Below are positions 18,791 through 31,869 of a DNA stretch of 64,000 nucleotides, one piece after another. The notes beneath the pieces are model-generated. The model did not search any database. It was not told the origin of the DNA and was given only the letters and a program-made list of their open reading frames with translations. The position numbers and the translations under genes are program-made. Origin of the DNA: Plasmopara viticola (lineage: Eukaryota; Oomycota; Peronosporomycetes; Peronosporales; Peronosporaceae); contig MBPM02000043.1 of NCBI GenBank assembly GCA_001695595.3, positions 186,001 to 250,000 of the forward strand, written 5' to 3'. Position 1 is the stretch's first letter. The number at the start of each line of letters is the position of its first letter.

Positions 18791-21700
18791 ATATTGGGAA
18801 TAAAATCTTTTCCTGACTTAGAGGCATCTTGGTGGGCGGTTTTCGCCCACCAATATTCGTGTTTGTGACAAGATTTCTTCTACTTGTACATTAGAGCTGA
18901 GAAGAGGTTTATTGCAAGTTGCTTTGTATATATACACCATCGTGTATACACGCTCTCATTCTTAATCGTAAGTGAACAATCTTAGATTATATACTGCCAT
19001 GATACGTATAAGAAATTAAAGAAAATGTTACAATACTTGGTATTTAATCTAGCATTGCCAATGGAGAACAAAATATAAGTAGACACAACAGCCATCATGA
19101 ACCACGCTAGTGCCAAATAAATGTTAGAGTACATGCAACTCATAATGTGATAGAAAAATGGTATATCTTTTATTTTAAAGCCGATATTTCATGTGAAGAT
19201 TGGGCTTCTCGTCTAGGGCTCCTTGTGTCATACATACCAGTATGCAGCATACATCTCAATTAATCTTCGACTGCGCACTTGCTCAAAGTGCGCAGTTCAA
19301 GGCTACACTTGCGACACCGCACAAGCCCCCTGTTCCTTATCCCATCGCTCCGAGCCCCTCGCTACAATCTTAACTCTTTGTAGTCGTCTTTTTTGCGTTC
19401 GTTTTCCACATTCTGCCACCGTCACCTTTGTAGCTCGCTGGACTACTCGCCTTCGATGACAAGTCGGGCTTCAACTTTTTGTCATCCTATCGTGCCTCAA
19501 TTTTTACTTCTCTGTTGTTGTATGATACCTACTGCTTAAAGTGGATTAGTGGAGAGACCGAAAGAACCACATTTGAGGGATCTACAATTCGTGTAATTCT
19601 AAGCAAAGAGCTCTTGCTGTATTAGTTCGTGACTTCAGGTACGTGTTGTCCAACACATCTTACAATTCAGTCTCTCTTTATTACGCGCTGATACAAATTC
19701 CCCAGAGCTAAGCTTATATCTCTTGCTGCAGACAATTACGCGCGTAGGTCTCCATTAATGGCTGTTATTCGTAGTTATGGTGTTGTTACGCTTTACGTTA
19801 TAACGCTGTGGCCCCCAACAGCTACCAGGAGATGCATTGCTATTAGCGAGTCTGAGCTCGCTCTTCGAAATTCTGACAATTTGCGGCTGGCTTCAACACG
19901 GGCTAATGTAGCAGAGCTGCATCTCATGTAGACTTCTAAGCGTTGTCGTCTCGCTGAGGCTTTTGACTTTGATGCGACTTACGTGCTCTGGTTATGACAC
20001 TGCGTCTAAACTTATCCTACTTAATCTGTGTGCGTTTGATACCCAAATTGAACGCATTTCCTTGCTACTTCTTTGATCTGGTCCGCCTACCTGATCAAAC
20101 AACGGATACCCTATTTTATTTCGCACTTCAATGATTTGGTCCACACTTTACTGATTAAGTAGCAGACACCAATTTTTGATTGACTTACATACCATTGTGC
20201 GCCACCTACATGCGTCTTTTCACATTCGTGCGAAAGCATCAATGAACCCTTTCATCTTTTGCTTCCCCTCTTTAGTACCTGACGTAATAATGACGTGTAA
20301 GGGTGTACCAACATGTACGGATCCTGATGCAAGTGACGTTGATTCCGTCATGTCGGATATTGGCGCTAACGGAGTCATGGATGAATTTTTTTCTTTAAAA
20401 TGAGACAATCCCAGGCGCGTGTGCGAAAATCACTTTGTGGTCAGATGGCTTTATACGTATATTCTTGTGCTGATCTGGTTAATACTACAGCACTATAGTA
20501 TGATGTTGATGCATTGAATGACGCAGCAAATTCTAGCGACCTTTCGAGTAGTCTACTATGGCATGAAGATTTGGTAGATTGATCCCTAACTTCCTTGTGA
20601 GGAAGCCGACAAAGCTTGCCTTAAAAGTACTCCCGTTGTTGCTGTCACGCCAGCCTACATCGCCAAATTAATTCCAGCTACTTTGATTTACAATGTGACT
20701 TGTCGCGAACACCATAAGTACATACACTCTTTTATATTTGGCTTAGTAGACCGCCCTCCGCTTGAGCAATCAGCCACGGTCAAAGCTCACATAAGTTTTT
20801 CACTAACCGCCACAATATCTGCTTAGAAGATATTGTGGCGATTACTTTGACAAATGATCGCAGCGCTTGTCGTCTTGCTGTCAATAATTGCCCTGGCACA
20901 AGTATGGCTCAACTTTAGTGCATCAAGAAACTCTGGATAACGGGCAAAGCAAAAAATATGCTAACCTTCTTTTCAACATGCGCCTCAAAAATTGAAGAAA
21001 ACCGAGAAAGCCCACAAAACAATAATAATAATTCACATACGGTTCATCATTACCCGCTAAAGATTTTTGTCTTAACGGATGTCATTTAGCCGATACAGCT
21101 CCTTTCTAATGTACCCTTTGAGTGTTCGTTTTAACTTTTTTGAGATAGGCGTTTTGTAATAGGAAATAATTACCCGAAATTCCAAAGACTTTTTAAAGTC
21201 GTCCGAACTTTGAAGCCAGATGCGAGCGCAATCATTATTCTCTGCCTTCATTTCTAGACAGGAGACGTTGACCTTTCAGGTGGTTTTACTCAATTCTAAT
21301 GGAATGTGTAGCCACGCCTTCGATTCAATCAAGATTTTTTATGATCCAACAACCCATCGCTCCATAAGAAATCAAGCTCTCTTGTCAGCAATTGGTCAAA
21401 TAAAACGACTACTTCCTTCATGCTGCGGATGCACACGCCTATTTCTACTGGTCTCAATCACCCTCTTCTGAGTATTGTGCCCGTGATGTTGAAGCTCTAT
21501 CGTTTACTGAAGAACAATTATTTGCGACGAAACAACTCTTATTACTGACTCGCCTTAAAAAAAAATTCAATTTTGCCAACTTGGGTAAAATTTGCATCTA
21601 TTTTATTGTGATCTAATGCCTAGTTCGCCCAAAATTCCGGCCTGCTTGCTTCTCGGATCTGCCTAGCTATGTTCTTGATTCTTCTGTACACATCGTCTTA

Positions 21701-24700
21701 TGTGCTTCAATATGACTATCTATCCCAATTTGGGCTAAGCTTAGCCTGGTGCGTTCTTTTATATCTGCGGCCGCGATGAGTTTTTTATGGGTTGATTGGC
21801 CTCCGCCTATTTGATCTTTGGCGCCTTCGATGCTCGGATTTGCGCAAATATACGGGCTTAATGTAGTGTCGATTGTTGCCTCGTTAATGCTGGCATTTAC
21901 AACAAATCTATTTTGCTTGACTGAACGATTGACAAGACACACGTTGACCCACCCCCTCGATCATGTCCCTATCGACTCAACTTCTTTCGCTGATTCGTAT
22001 TTTTTGAATCGATTACATTTTAAAAGTTGACTCTGGCTGCTTCAGTATGACTTTATTTAAGAGTAACTTTCACGCAATATTGAGCGTCTTGCAGCGTCTT
22101 TCAACCCAATCAGAATTAATGTGCTTTTGCGACGAGCACAAATGAGGGGACAGTGATTGTCGTTGACGGTAATATATGCGGCCTTAAGGAGCGACCGCCG
22201 CTCAGCTACTGAAGCTTATTTATGCTTCTCGTGGTTGTAAGAAAAAGCATTAGACCCTAGTGACTACAACTAGCATCAGCGTGACATGTCTCGCCAAGCT
22301 CAATCAATTTTTTTATGGCAATACGTGACATTAGCGGCTCTCTGTTTGACATACTATCACGTCTGGTGAGCATTCTCAAATACAATTTTCTTTTTTCCAC
22401 GATTAGCTTTCCATTTCGTCAGCTCACGCGTTTATGGACTTTTAAAAGGCAAGATTATGCCTGATTAGTAGCAACACTATTTACCCATCGTCAGTTTTGA
22501 GGTACCATTTTTTAATTTAATTCTATGATCTCATAGTCGGATGTCAGCACTCTAACCCCAAAAATTTCGAAGAATTACGCAACTTAGCATTCGAAAACTG
22601 GCGTCAATCCACACAGCTATACTCGACGTGCCGCTCACGGCTAATGATAATTTTGATGTTGTCAAGTACACTGCCACTCCGGCCCGAATGGAATATTGAA
22701 AGCTTGTTAAAGCTCAGGTTTTGGGAATTACTATGGCTCAATTAAAAAGATCGAATGACTTGATATCAAGGCCGTGGATATATATACATATTTTTGCTGT
22801 TTAAGCACGGCTCTTGTTCAGACCCTATGAACTATCGGTCTCAACATTGCTTAATCAAGATGCCAAATTTGGGCTCAAGTCTTTGGTCAATTTGATCAAG
22901 CAGGTTTTATCTGCCTAACAAGAAGCTGTACAGTCTATTCCAAGACGTGACACGCACAATGCACTACGAAACTCTTATTGCTTAAAGTATATATGTCGGA
23001 AGACTAACTCTCGTGATCCGTCCGGTATTATTTGCCCCGATTTTGCTAAAGCTTACGATACTGTTGACTGGCAAGCAGTGACAGCATTATAAATTTGAAC
23101 CTGATTTCCAACACTGGGGCGCGCTCGGACCTTTTCAGTTTAAAAGCTGGCGCTCGATAGGGAGACACACTATCTCTTGAACCATTTATGCTCTTTGTTA
23201 AGTAACTGCTTTGCTATTTATGGATAGAAGTGATTGTTACGTCACAACAAAACCCGTAGTTCAATCAATCACATCCTGAATTTTACAGATGATTAAAAAG
23301 TGGATAAGACGGTCATCTTTCCTTGAAGTTCCTGAACCAACAATGATTGTACGACTTACAATTGACTACAAACCTGGGAGACCGCTCTTTAAAATTACGA
23401 TCACACTTCTCTTTTGGGCTTCGCAGTTAACTTCGTCAAATCCGGTCACCAACTCAACACCCTGCTCGTTTAGTTTTAAAACTACATGTTTCTTGGCGAT
23501 AGCAAGCACGCACCCTTTGCGGTCGAGTACTTCGTGTAACTCCATGTTTTTGTCAGCCCTCGGGCATTTTCAGGGTACAATTTAGCTCTGAAATCAAATT
23601 TGCTGCAGCATAGCGCAACTTGGTCAGCAACCCTCGCTCGCGAGCGATTATTGAACTTGCTACTCGTGGACAGCTGTTTAGCAATCGATTTTCTGTAAAT
23701 AAAGACTCAACTTATTTTCGGCTGCGTTATCAATTGAGTTACTTTAATTCTTTCCAATTTGTCAGCTTTTCTTTACTGTCGTCGCAACATACCAGCTATT
23801 TCGAAATAGTTTATCCGATTATACGACCAAATACTTGCCGTTTTGATCCCTCTTGTACGTTTTTCTCTGTATGAATTGGCGAATTGGAGACTGATTATTA
23901 AATATCTGTTAAGCACCTAAATTTATCGGCATCCAAACCGCTAACGATGCTGCATTTAGCGGTCAAGATTCAATTTTGAACTGTACTTTAATTGGTGCAC
24001 GAGGTACCCCCTTATGTCCGTTCAGGTCGACAACATGTAGAGGTGGAGGAAATAGCTACACCGTCTTGGTAGATGTAGTAGCTAAAGAACAAGCACTCGG
24101 CTTGATAGTCGGAGGTGCCGGCAGAAGGATAAAACATCACTATCTTAATCAGCACATATTTCTCACTGGCACATCATTTTTAATTATTGGCGAAATACTA
24201 TCGCGGTATAGAGTACTGAGATCATGATCAAATACCAACATGCAAATTTATTTTAACACGAACCACATGGCAAATATGGGAATATCTTTTTCGTTTTGTA
24301 AGACGAAGCACCCTCGGGGAATGCTTTATCGCAAATTTATTGCTTCTTCGGTCATCAAAATATTTGAAAGTTTTGACGCTTGCAGTACATACGAGCCTCT
24401 CTCAGATCAAGACACTTTGCGCAACGCTTAAACGAGCTCTTCTATCAAGGCGGGTCATTCTCTAAAAGCCGTAGTCAAGATCTCGCTTGTTCATTGCCAT
24501 TACCTCGCACCACCGAGATTTTTCAAGCTAATCTCTGCCACCTGAGGGTATGTTTAGCGCGCGCCACATATACACTCTTGATGGTCAAGATGTCAAGTAC
24601 GCCTTCTAAATCTTGATCGAGAGACTCCGTATTGTCCAAGACTCTCCATCGTACCAACATATCAACGCTTAGGTCCTGACGTTAGACTTTAGCCAAATCA

Positions 24701-24900
24701 CTGGTCTTTTAAGCGTTACCTCCAGCGCGATCTTCTTCCCTCAAATGCCACTTTTTTCTGGCCTCAGCTTAACAAGCTTAATTTTGGTAGTACCGCTGAC
24801 GCACCGATGCTGTACATTGTGTTTATGAGTGCACTATAGCTCAAACTTATCTTCATCTTCAATGGAACTGTTGCATGGCCTAAAATTTATGACGCCCCTT
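18791..24900 (+). mobile_element. Degenerate LINE (non-LTR retrotransposon) with reverse transcriptase remnants
   Basis: Evidence for a LINE is the reverse-transcriptase motif at about 23,040-23,075, which reads FAKAYDTVDW in a plus frame, and an upstream QAGF-type motif at about 22,900. A possible FTDD...FLEVPE motif C remnant lies at 23,280-23,330. A Ser/Arg-rich ORF1-like segment at about 19,790-20,000 (ESELALRNSDNLRLASTRAN, then VAELHLM) and a VVYYG-type segment near 20,550 precede it. No frame stays open for long; stops and indels are dense. The 5' portion (18,790-20,700) recurs at 45,530-46,870 and 57,140-59,460, so the family is multicopy. Exact ends are unknown; the region before about 19,200 may instead belong to the effector flank. 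Confidence 0.65.
20808..20840. repeat. Perfect 13-bp inverted repeat
   Basis: cgccacaatatct at 20,808-20,820 and its exact complement at 20,828-20,840 flank a 7-base loop. It lies inside the degenerate LINE and probably has no separate role. Confidence 0.75.
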
Positions 24901-26450
24901 CCTTACAACCGACTGGTCACACAATTAGTTAGTGGTATTCGCTCGATACAAAATTACTTTTGGTGCACTTACACCGACTTGTCATTTTGAGGTTTTTCGC
25001 TGCGTTATTCTCCGCAAACTATGACTTATTCACCACAGAGCAATAATTGATATGCTCCCTCTTCATGCTGAAAAACGTATCGCAATGTTTGACGATGCTT
25101 CGTCTTCACTATCAGTGGATGTATCGAGTAGTGACCTACCCGCCTACAAGTGGCCATACCCGACTTGTATTATAATAATTGCATTCAATGATGGATGGCA
25201 TAAGAACTTTGGTCAAGATCCATATTCGCTTTCAGACAAATGTTATCCCATCTTTCCTATTTTCAATATTTCCCAATTTATATTTGCGCCTTTCCGCTTT
25301 TCGTGCATCAATCACAACTTTCAGTTTGTTGCAGTTTGCTCTTCAGCGCAATTCTTGTGGGAGATAAAGAACCGTTTTCATCCATTTGTTCGGTTCACGT
25401 CTTCGTGCTTTAAAAATTTCTTTTCCAACTTTTGAATTTTAATTGGATGAAGGTAGGCATTTTTGAGAACATTGTGATACGCATTCTACCAGTATACATA
25501 TTGCGCTTCTCTTGAGTTTCCTGCCTGATTTGCGGTAACAAATCCAGTCAATAATCGCGAATAAAAGTTTTAGTCAAAGCTTTTAGAAATTGTACTGACT
25601 AAAAGAGCGGTCTGTGAGGTGCACACTTTGCGTCAATACAGCCAAGATTAGTAAATTAATAAACATTCACTGAAAAACCTTCAACTTTCGGCACGATTCC
25701 TCTGTGCAACACTTCGTAAACAATCCGGCGTCTACGAGAGAATTATATTTTCCTTTAATAGCTCGAAGAATTTGGACAATCGCTGATTTTTATAGGCTTG
25801 CCGAGGTAGATGCATTCACAGTCCTTTCTGCTGCATAGCAGCTTAATCGCGTCACGGTGCTCAAGCCTTACGTGCGAATCTTGTACCCTAAGGTCGAAGC
25901 ACGTGGCCAGAGCGGGTCTTAGTCAATAAAACTTTTGGTTTTCATTTTGAAAGAGAAGAAGAAACAAATCTATATCTTATCAAATCAATTTTTAATGGAC
26001 ACAGAAGCGGACACGAACACAAATGATACTGTGCGCGTGGCGTTCGCACTCTTTTCCTTTTTCTTCAGAAAGAAAGCTGGGAAATCACCCTCGAAAAAAA
26101 ACCATCTAAGTGGTTTGTTTGCTGGAGCTCATGAAGAAACAATCAAGAGTAGCTTTCTTCCAACTAAATTTGCGTTCCTAATGCTCTCGCACATCTTCGT
26201 CCGCAGCGAAAGACATCTACTGCTAAAATTTTGTTTCTTAAGGTAATTGAGCCGACTGTGCTTTGGCTGGCCTCGAGTTAGCCCGCCATGGACTCGAATG
26301 CTTTCATAGGAGTAAATGGAGTGCTTCAAAGTGTTTTTATACACATGCAAGACCACAAGAATGCTTACTTTTCAATAATGCTGTATAATGTCCTTCTAAT
26401 AGTAAATTTTTGGGCGACAAGCTTAGCTGGTAGCAACGACGGATACTGAT
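24901..26450. other. Unassigned AT-rich sequence
   Basis: Short plus-strand frames of 60-127 codons occur (for example 25,052-25,435 and 25,935-26,246), but none has a motif, a signal peptide or a paralogue that I recognise. A block near 25,640-25,740 (ctctgtgcaacac) weakly resembles the effector 3'-flank module at 14,200. I support no gene here. Confidence 0.4.
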
Positions 26451-27530
26451 ATGACCCTACCCCCACGGGTCGCAACAAATAAATTGCCTGTGACGCAAGT
26501 AGATCTGCACGATAAGGTAGATAACGTAGGCATACAAATGGTGGGCAACGCGCGACAAGAAAAGTATGTGGGATGGATCTCTGAGTGTCACGGTCAGACT
26601 CGTAAATAAAAAAACCTTTTCATCCAAGATAAAAAAGTAATCTAATCAGCTGTCGTGTCGAAGCAAGGTATGAGCGTCAAAAGCCAGAAATATTCAAAAT
26701 GAAGTTTTTATAAACGGTCAACGTCTTTTGAGGAATTGATTTGCTTTAGTGTACTGAATCACACGGCTATGTATCAATGATATATCTGTCCGTAGCCGAT
26801 TAAAGGAAGACCAATCGGTCATTTAAGCTACCTAAGGCATGTTTTTGAGGCCAAGAGAATTAACTACTGGCACGTTATCCTCGAAAGAGTGACTTCGCGG
26901 CATAGAGGGTTGTTGTTTTGGTTGCATTGTATGCAGCCACGGGTGACATATCTCGAACATTAGAAGCCTCTTCAGCTCGCCTTACGCCGAGATTTCAAAA
27001 AGTAAAAAAGCGTTCAAAATCTGCTCAAGCGCATTCTTTGATACATACGTAATAGACTTCCTTCAGATCAACTGGATGTACACATCGTACGATTTTGGAA
27101 GATACAGTATGCTTCGATAGTATTAGAGAAAGCCTCCAGCGGATTCCTACTCTGGCTTGTCGGAAGAAAAAGCCGTTCAAGATCATTTTCATAGAAATCG
27201 ATAATTAATTCAACTGCGCGTTACTGCAACTTATAATAAACAGGCATTTTAAGTCTGTTAAACGGAGCAGCTTGGATTATGACCAGGTATTGAAGTCACA
27301 AGTAAAGCTCCGAGTACATTCACAAGCTTTGTCTATTGTGGTCCATGCACTGCATTTCAATTGCGGACAGACAATATGTACAACGTTCTCGTCTCAACGT
27401 ATGGCACGATACTATTATTCGCGAAATATACTTTCGCGATGGATAAATTGCTGGCAAGATCGATGTCGTAGCCGACGCATTTTCGCGCAAGCTAGTCTAT
27501 GGTATGACATATGTCGGTAGGATTAATGGC
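26450..27530 (+). mobile_element. Ty3/Gypsy retrotransposon pol remnant
   Basis: At about 27,395-27,520 the plus strand carries, in two alternating frames, SQRMARYY followed by DVVADAFSRKL. This is the conserved end of the Ty3/Gypsy RNase H region (usual form SPRMARW...NVVADALSRR). About 26,830-26,880 (HLSYLRHVFEA) resembles the segment after the reverse-transcriptase core. Frameshifts and stops break it throughout, and no LTRs can be paired with it by eye. Confidence 0.65.
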
Positions 27531-30500
27531 TCTATCGACCGCCAGGTTGCGAAAAATGTCAATTTAGTGTCCTAAAAGGTAACCACTCGTCTGCACAAGT
27601 GTGGTAGTCCGCTTCCAGCACTTTATGCAGATTTTGTCCAAGCGCCGAAAAATTACATAGAAATCTGCGGTCATATTTGTTTTGTTGACGGGTAAAATGT
27701 CGAGTCTGAAATAGTGTCGTCGAAAATCTAGAGCACAGTGGAGCCATACCCTGTTTGGAACAAATACGTAGCTTATTTTAAAAATTTTAAGCTCTGTTAC
27801 CAAGACCAACATTGCAATTTGTTTAATTCCATTTTAAGTGCTTGTTAAGCACATGATCTTGGAATACAACCAACAATTGCATGGGTGGGCATTTGACGAA
27901 ATAAATAGCTGCTTTTGTATGTCGGCCGCATATTTGATGGAAAACGACCTTCTAGCTATAAAATTCATGAGTGGCGTAGAATGCAAGCATGCTGGCTAGT
28001 TTGTAGCTCCGTACCTGGATGAAAGTCAAATTGAAGTAATCATTGTAATTAAGATATTATTGAGGCAACTTATACAGCTATTATACTAGTAATAAGCAAC
28101 ACTCTGGCAGGACTAGTTTGTAGCCAACGCACTCACGGCAATTAAATGTCGCTGGTGTTTTCTTTAAACGGTACTCGTATTGTTTGATCAAAGTACTTAG
28201 AGTAGCCGGGAAATCGCGCGTGCGGCTTGTGCATTGTTGCAAGTAACACCTTCATAATGCATTCGCTGGGTATTACGATTTTGGGTACACTCGAAGCTAT
28301 ACTAGATGCCAAAATGAGCTTAAATAGGGGTGCAAATTAAGCGGCAAAACCTGATTTGTATTCCTTTGTGCATTTTTTGGCACAGTATTATGGGTCAGCT
28401 TAGAGGATTTGACACTATTTGCTAAAGAAACATACACTGATAAAGCGGCTCATTTAATGTTGCATATTCAAGTATGTCCTGGTTAGCGAAGCGGCTACTA
28501 TTTTGGCAGCAATTTAGTCTTGTACTGCCGCCACGATGCATGAGTAGTGGGTAAAAAAGGAGTGACGGGAGAATTCAAAGCTCTTCATGACCATCGCCTG
28601 CTTCTTGCATCATCGAATACAGCAAGGAATAAAGAAATATAGCAATATTTAATTATATTGCGCGAAGCAACATAACACAAAAACAGAAATATAGCAAGCT
28701 CTGTCCGTACTCTAACAACATCAGGTATTTCGCTTCAGCAACATTACGTACATTCTTTCACGTTGTGAGTAGCTGGTCTTGCGAATAAAGCCTGAAATAT
28801 TTGCTATAGTGAGGCCATCTTTTACCTTTAAATCAAGAAAGATGTGCACTTCAGCTGACGACAACGAGAAAATTAGAAGACAAATGTTCAACATTGTTCA
28901 TTAATAAATTAGACTTTGATTTAGAGACTCACAATAACTTGCCCACGCACGTTACAAAATGTGTTTGTTCCACATGCAATGACGCCAGGCATTTAAAGAG
29001 AATTTTTTTGCTACGACCATATGCGTAATAGTTATATTTTCGCAGTTATCGCACTCTTTCTGTGAACGGTGGACCCAAATCTTATCCGTTCCAGCAATAG
29101 GCTTACCATTTTCTATACTTTATCACAGCACCTACAAAAACTTTTTGTAGCCTCACAGCTATCCATATTGGCCTTCTAATCCCATATAGTACTTTCTTAC
29201 CGCGAGTACAGCGCACTTCCATCTCCAGTGCTATCAGCACTTAAACTACAAGTACATTCATTTATTTGCACAATAATATTGATTGCTGAGATACAAGTGC
29301 TAACAGAATCAGCAGACAACACAAGCGTTGTACCGCGTGTGTGGAATCCAAGGCCGCTAGAAGTGATGCAAATGTCTCGACAAGTTTGTGTACTGCATTG
29401 CGGAAAATCGAACCTTTACATTATCCATAGAAGGGTAAAACAACAACCATCGGACCGACGGTGCATGTCTCACATTGCTTGGCGCGGTTTTGTTCTGCTG
29501 AACCGCCATCTTGCTAATTTGAAAGGGCATCTTTGGACTGCAACGCACGAGCACGATATACGTTTCTCGCACAATAAAGTCGAAATACGTGGGTTTACCC
29601 AATTTTGACTTTCGATATAATAAACAATTAATCTTGGCGTGTGAGCTGAGTGCGAGCTGAATTCGCTAGCATTACTTCAGTCTTGTTCTTCAGCGTAAGC
29701 TCATCAAGTTGCAGCTTCGCCGCACTTTTTATATCGAAGACACATCTACACCGCTTTTAAATTCTTGTCACGTGCTCAATCTATTCGTTAATTTGGAGAT
29801 ATCAGTTGAGTGACTGTTGGATCCAAATTTTGGCTTATTATTTTCAGTAGGTTTCTGAACCGCTGTTGAGCTTTCTAGTCTCTCAACACCCCTTGCTTCG
29901 ATGATAATACAAATATATCGCGCTTTCGCTATAAAAGAATGCATCCATTTGCTGCAAATGGCCGAGTGCGTTGGCTTGTTTGCAAACCCTTCATGGTGGC
30001 TCTTATCTTTGGTCCACAATCCCACTGTATATTAAAATTGTGTCCACTGAGCCATTTTGTTGCGGTAGTTCGTAGAGCTATGCTTAGAAAAGCGTAGAGC
30101 TGACCTTTGGCCTGCATTTTATTCTTTTAGCCAACACAACTCGTCAATCGCGGTTTGTCAGACTCCAAGAGCTTATACTAATTTTAACTCAAAGCCTTAC
30201 ATTTCTGACGTCCGACTTTGTTTCTTGGATCTAGTGAAGTTTGAAGTTATACATTGTGATGCAGCTGCTATCTCACGATGTTATATACTAATATGCATAA
30301 GTGGTGATATCGAAACCATGTACTGCTTTCATTAGCTTCTCGTTAGTAAATAATACAAAATCTAAATTGTTCTAAAATGTAAATCATCTTGTGACACATA
30401 AATTGGTAATTTTATAAGTGTGGCAAACATTGGGTATTTACTAACCTATTTCACTCGATATACTCACGAAGAAAGTTTTCTTTGGTCCATACATGCCATA

Positions 30501-31869
30501 ATTCTTTTTCAAAAGTTCTCAATACAGCCGAAAAGGTCTCTTAGTCTATGTTAAAATACGGACTTTAGGCTATTTGACTGCCTTGCGCTTCGCACTTTTT
30601 TCAAGTGCGTCGACAAAATTTGATACCTACACTTCTCTCATGAGACATTTTTAGCTCGGACTACACAAGACTCCTCAGAAATGCCGCCGAGTGACGACTC
30701 GGCTTCATTATTTAGCACACGTGCTCCGAACGCGTTATTTTTTTTTGTTCAAAGAGAACGAACCTAAGCTTTTTTATTTCCGACCTACCATAACCGGCGT
30801 CGAAATATTATTATGGCGAGACAAAATCAAAGCTCTTCTCGTGGATCTGTAGATCGATCAGCCCCGTAAGAAGAACATCAGATGATTTATGCGAATATCA
30901 TGCTCACTTGATCCTCATACTCACAAAACCGTCATATGGGGGACAAATTTGAGTCTTACATACATCACACAAATTATTCCTTATTGATGATCGAGTGACG
31001 GTACTCAGCTTATTAGGAGAAGTAAGATTCATGTGACGCAAGTAGAAGACGGTGTTTTAGTGAGAAAAGACGTTCATAGTCTACACAATAATACATGTTT
31101 GTTTCCACTAAATCAACCGTGGTTTTACCTGGCATTGGGTCCAGGTCTCCGTGAATGCCCATAGTAGGAAAATTGCGGCTCTACGAGTCAACTTTTTGGT
31201 ACGCGCGAAGCCTTTTGAGAAAAAATACTGAGCACGAAGACGGCCCAAATGAGAAATGGTACCGGTCTCACACCTCAAGCGACGTCTGAGGCCAGCAAAA
31301 ATGTTTTTAAGCGCTAAGTAAATAGTACCTGATTTTACCTTCTCCGATCGTCCTTTTGACAGCTTCAACGAAGCCGATGTAAATATTGAGCAATACTGTT
31401 GATACATATTTGCTCAGGTAAATACTAGGCTTTGGTCATCAGCGAATCCTTGCCTTGAAACTTATGTCCTGCACCACCATGCTCCCATGAACACTGCACC
31501 AATTGCCACCGCCTTGAACCTTCAGATGAGCTCAGCTCGTGGGCTGCGCACTCGTAAGCCTAGGGATGGCAAGCTTGGTCGGGCATAAAGAAGCTTATCA
31601 TTTTAGTTCAAAGCGACAACAAAATTTGGACAGGATTCCTTACGCTTCATGGTGAGACCTTCTGAATAATCGGCGTGTCTAATGTCAAGCCTTGTGGCTT
31701 TAGAGAATGTACCCGGTACTAAATTTGTTCTAACAGCATTTTCAATTACCTGAGAATTCTTCGAGGCCCATATCATCGATCAAAGATGTATATCGCCAGG
31801 TGAGGGAGAACGATAGATGCGCGATCACCGCCGCGATGATGTGTGAGGCTCTTTCAAAGCCTCCCGTGC
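27531..31869. other. Long stretch without recognised genes
   Basis: Frames here are short (longest 126 codons at 29,228-29,608) and show no domain, signal peptide or repeat that I can name. Part may be further retroelement decay, because it directly follows the Gypsy remnant. I see no tRNA, rRNA or intact gene. Confidence 0.4.

Noticed and set aside
29228..29608. 126-codon plus-strand frame
   Set aside because: No motif, no paralogue in the window, and unremarkable composition; not supported as a gene.
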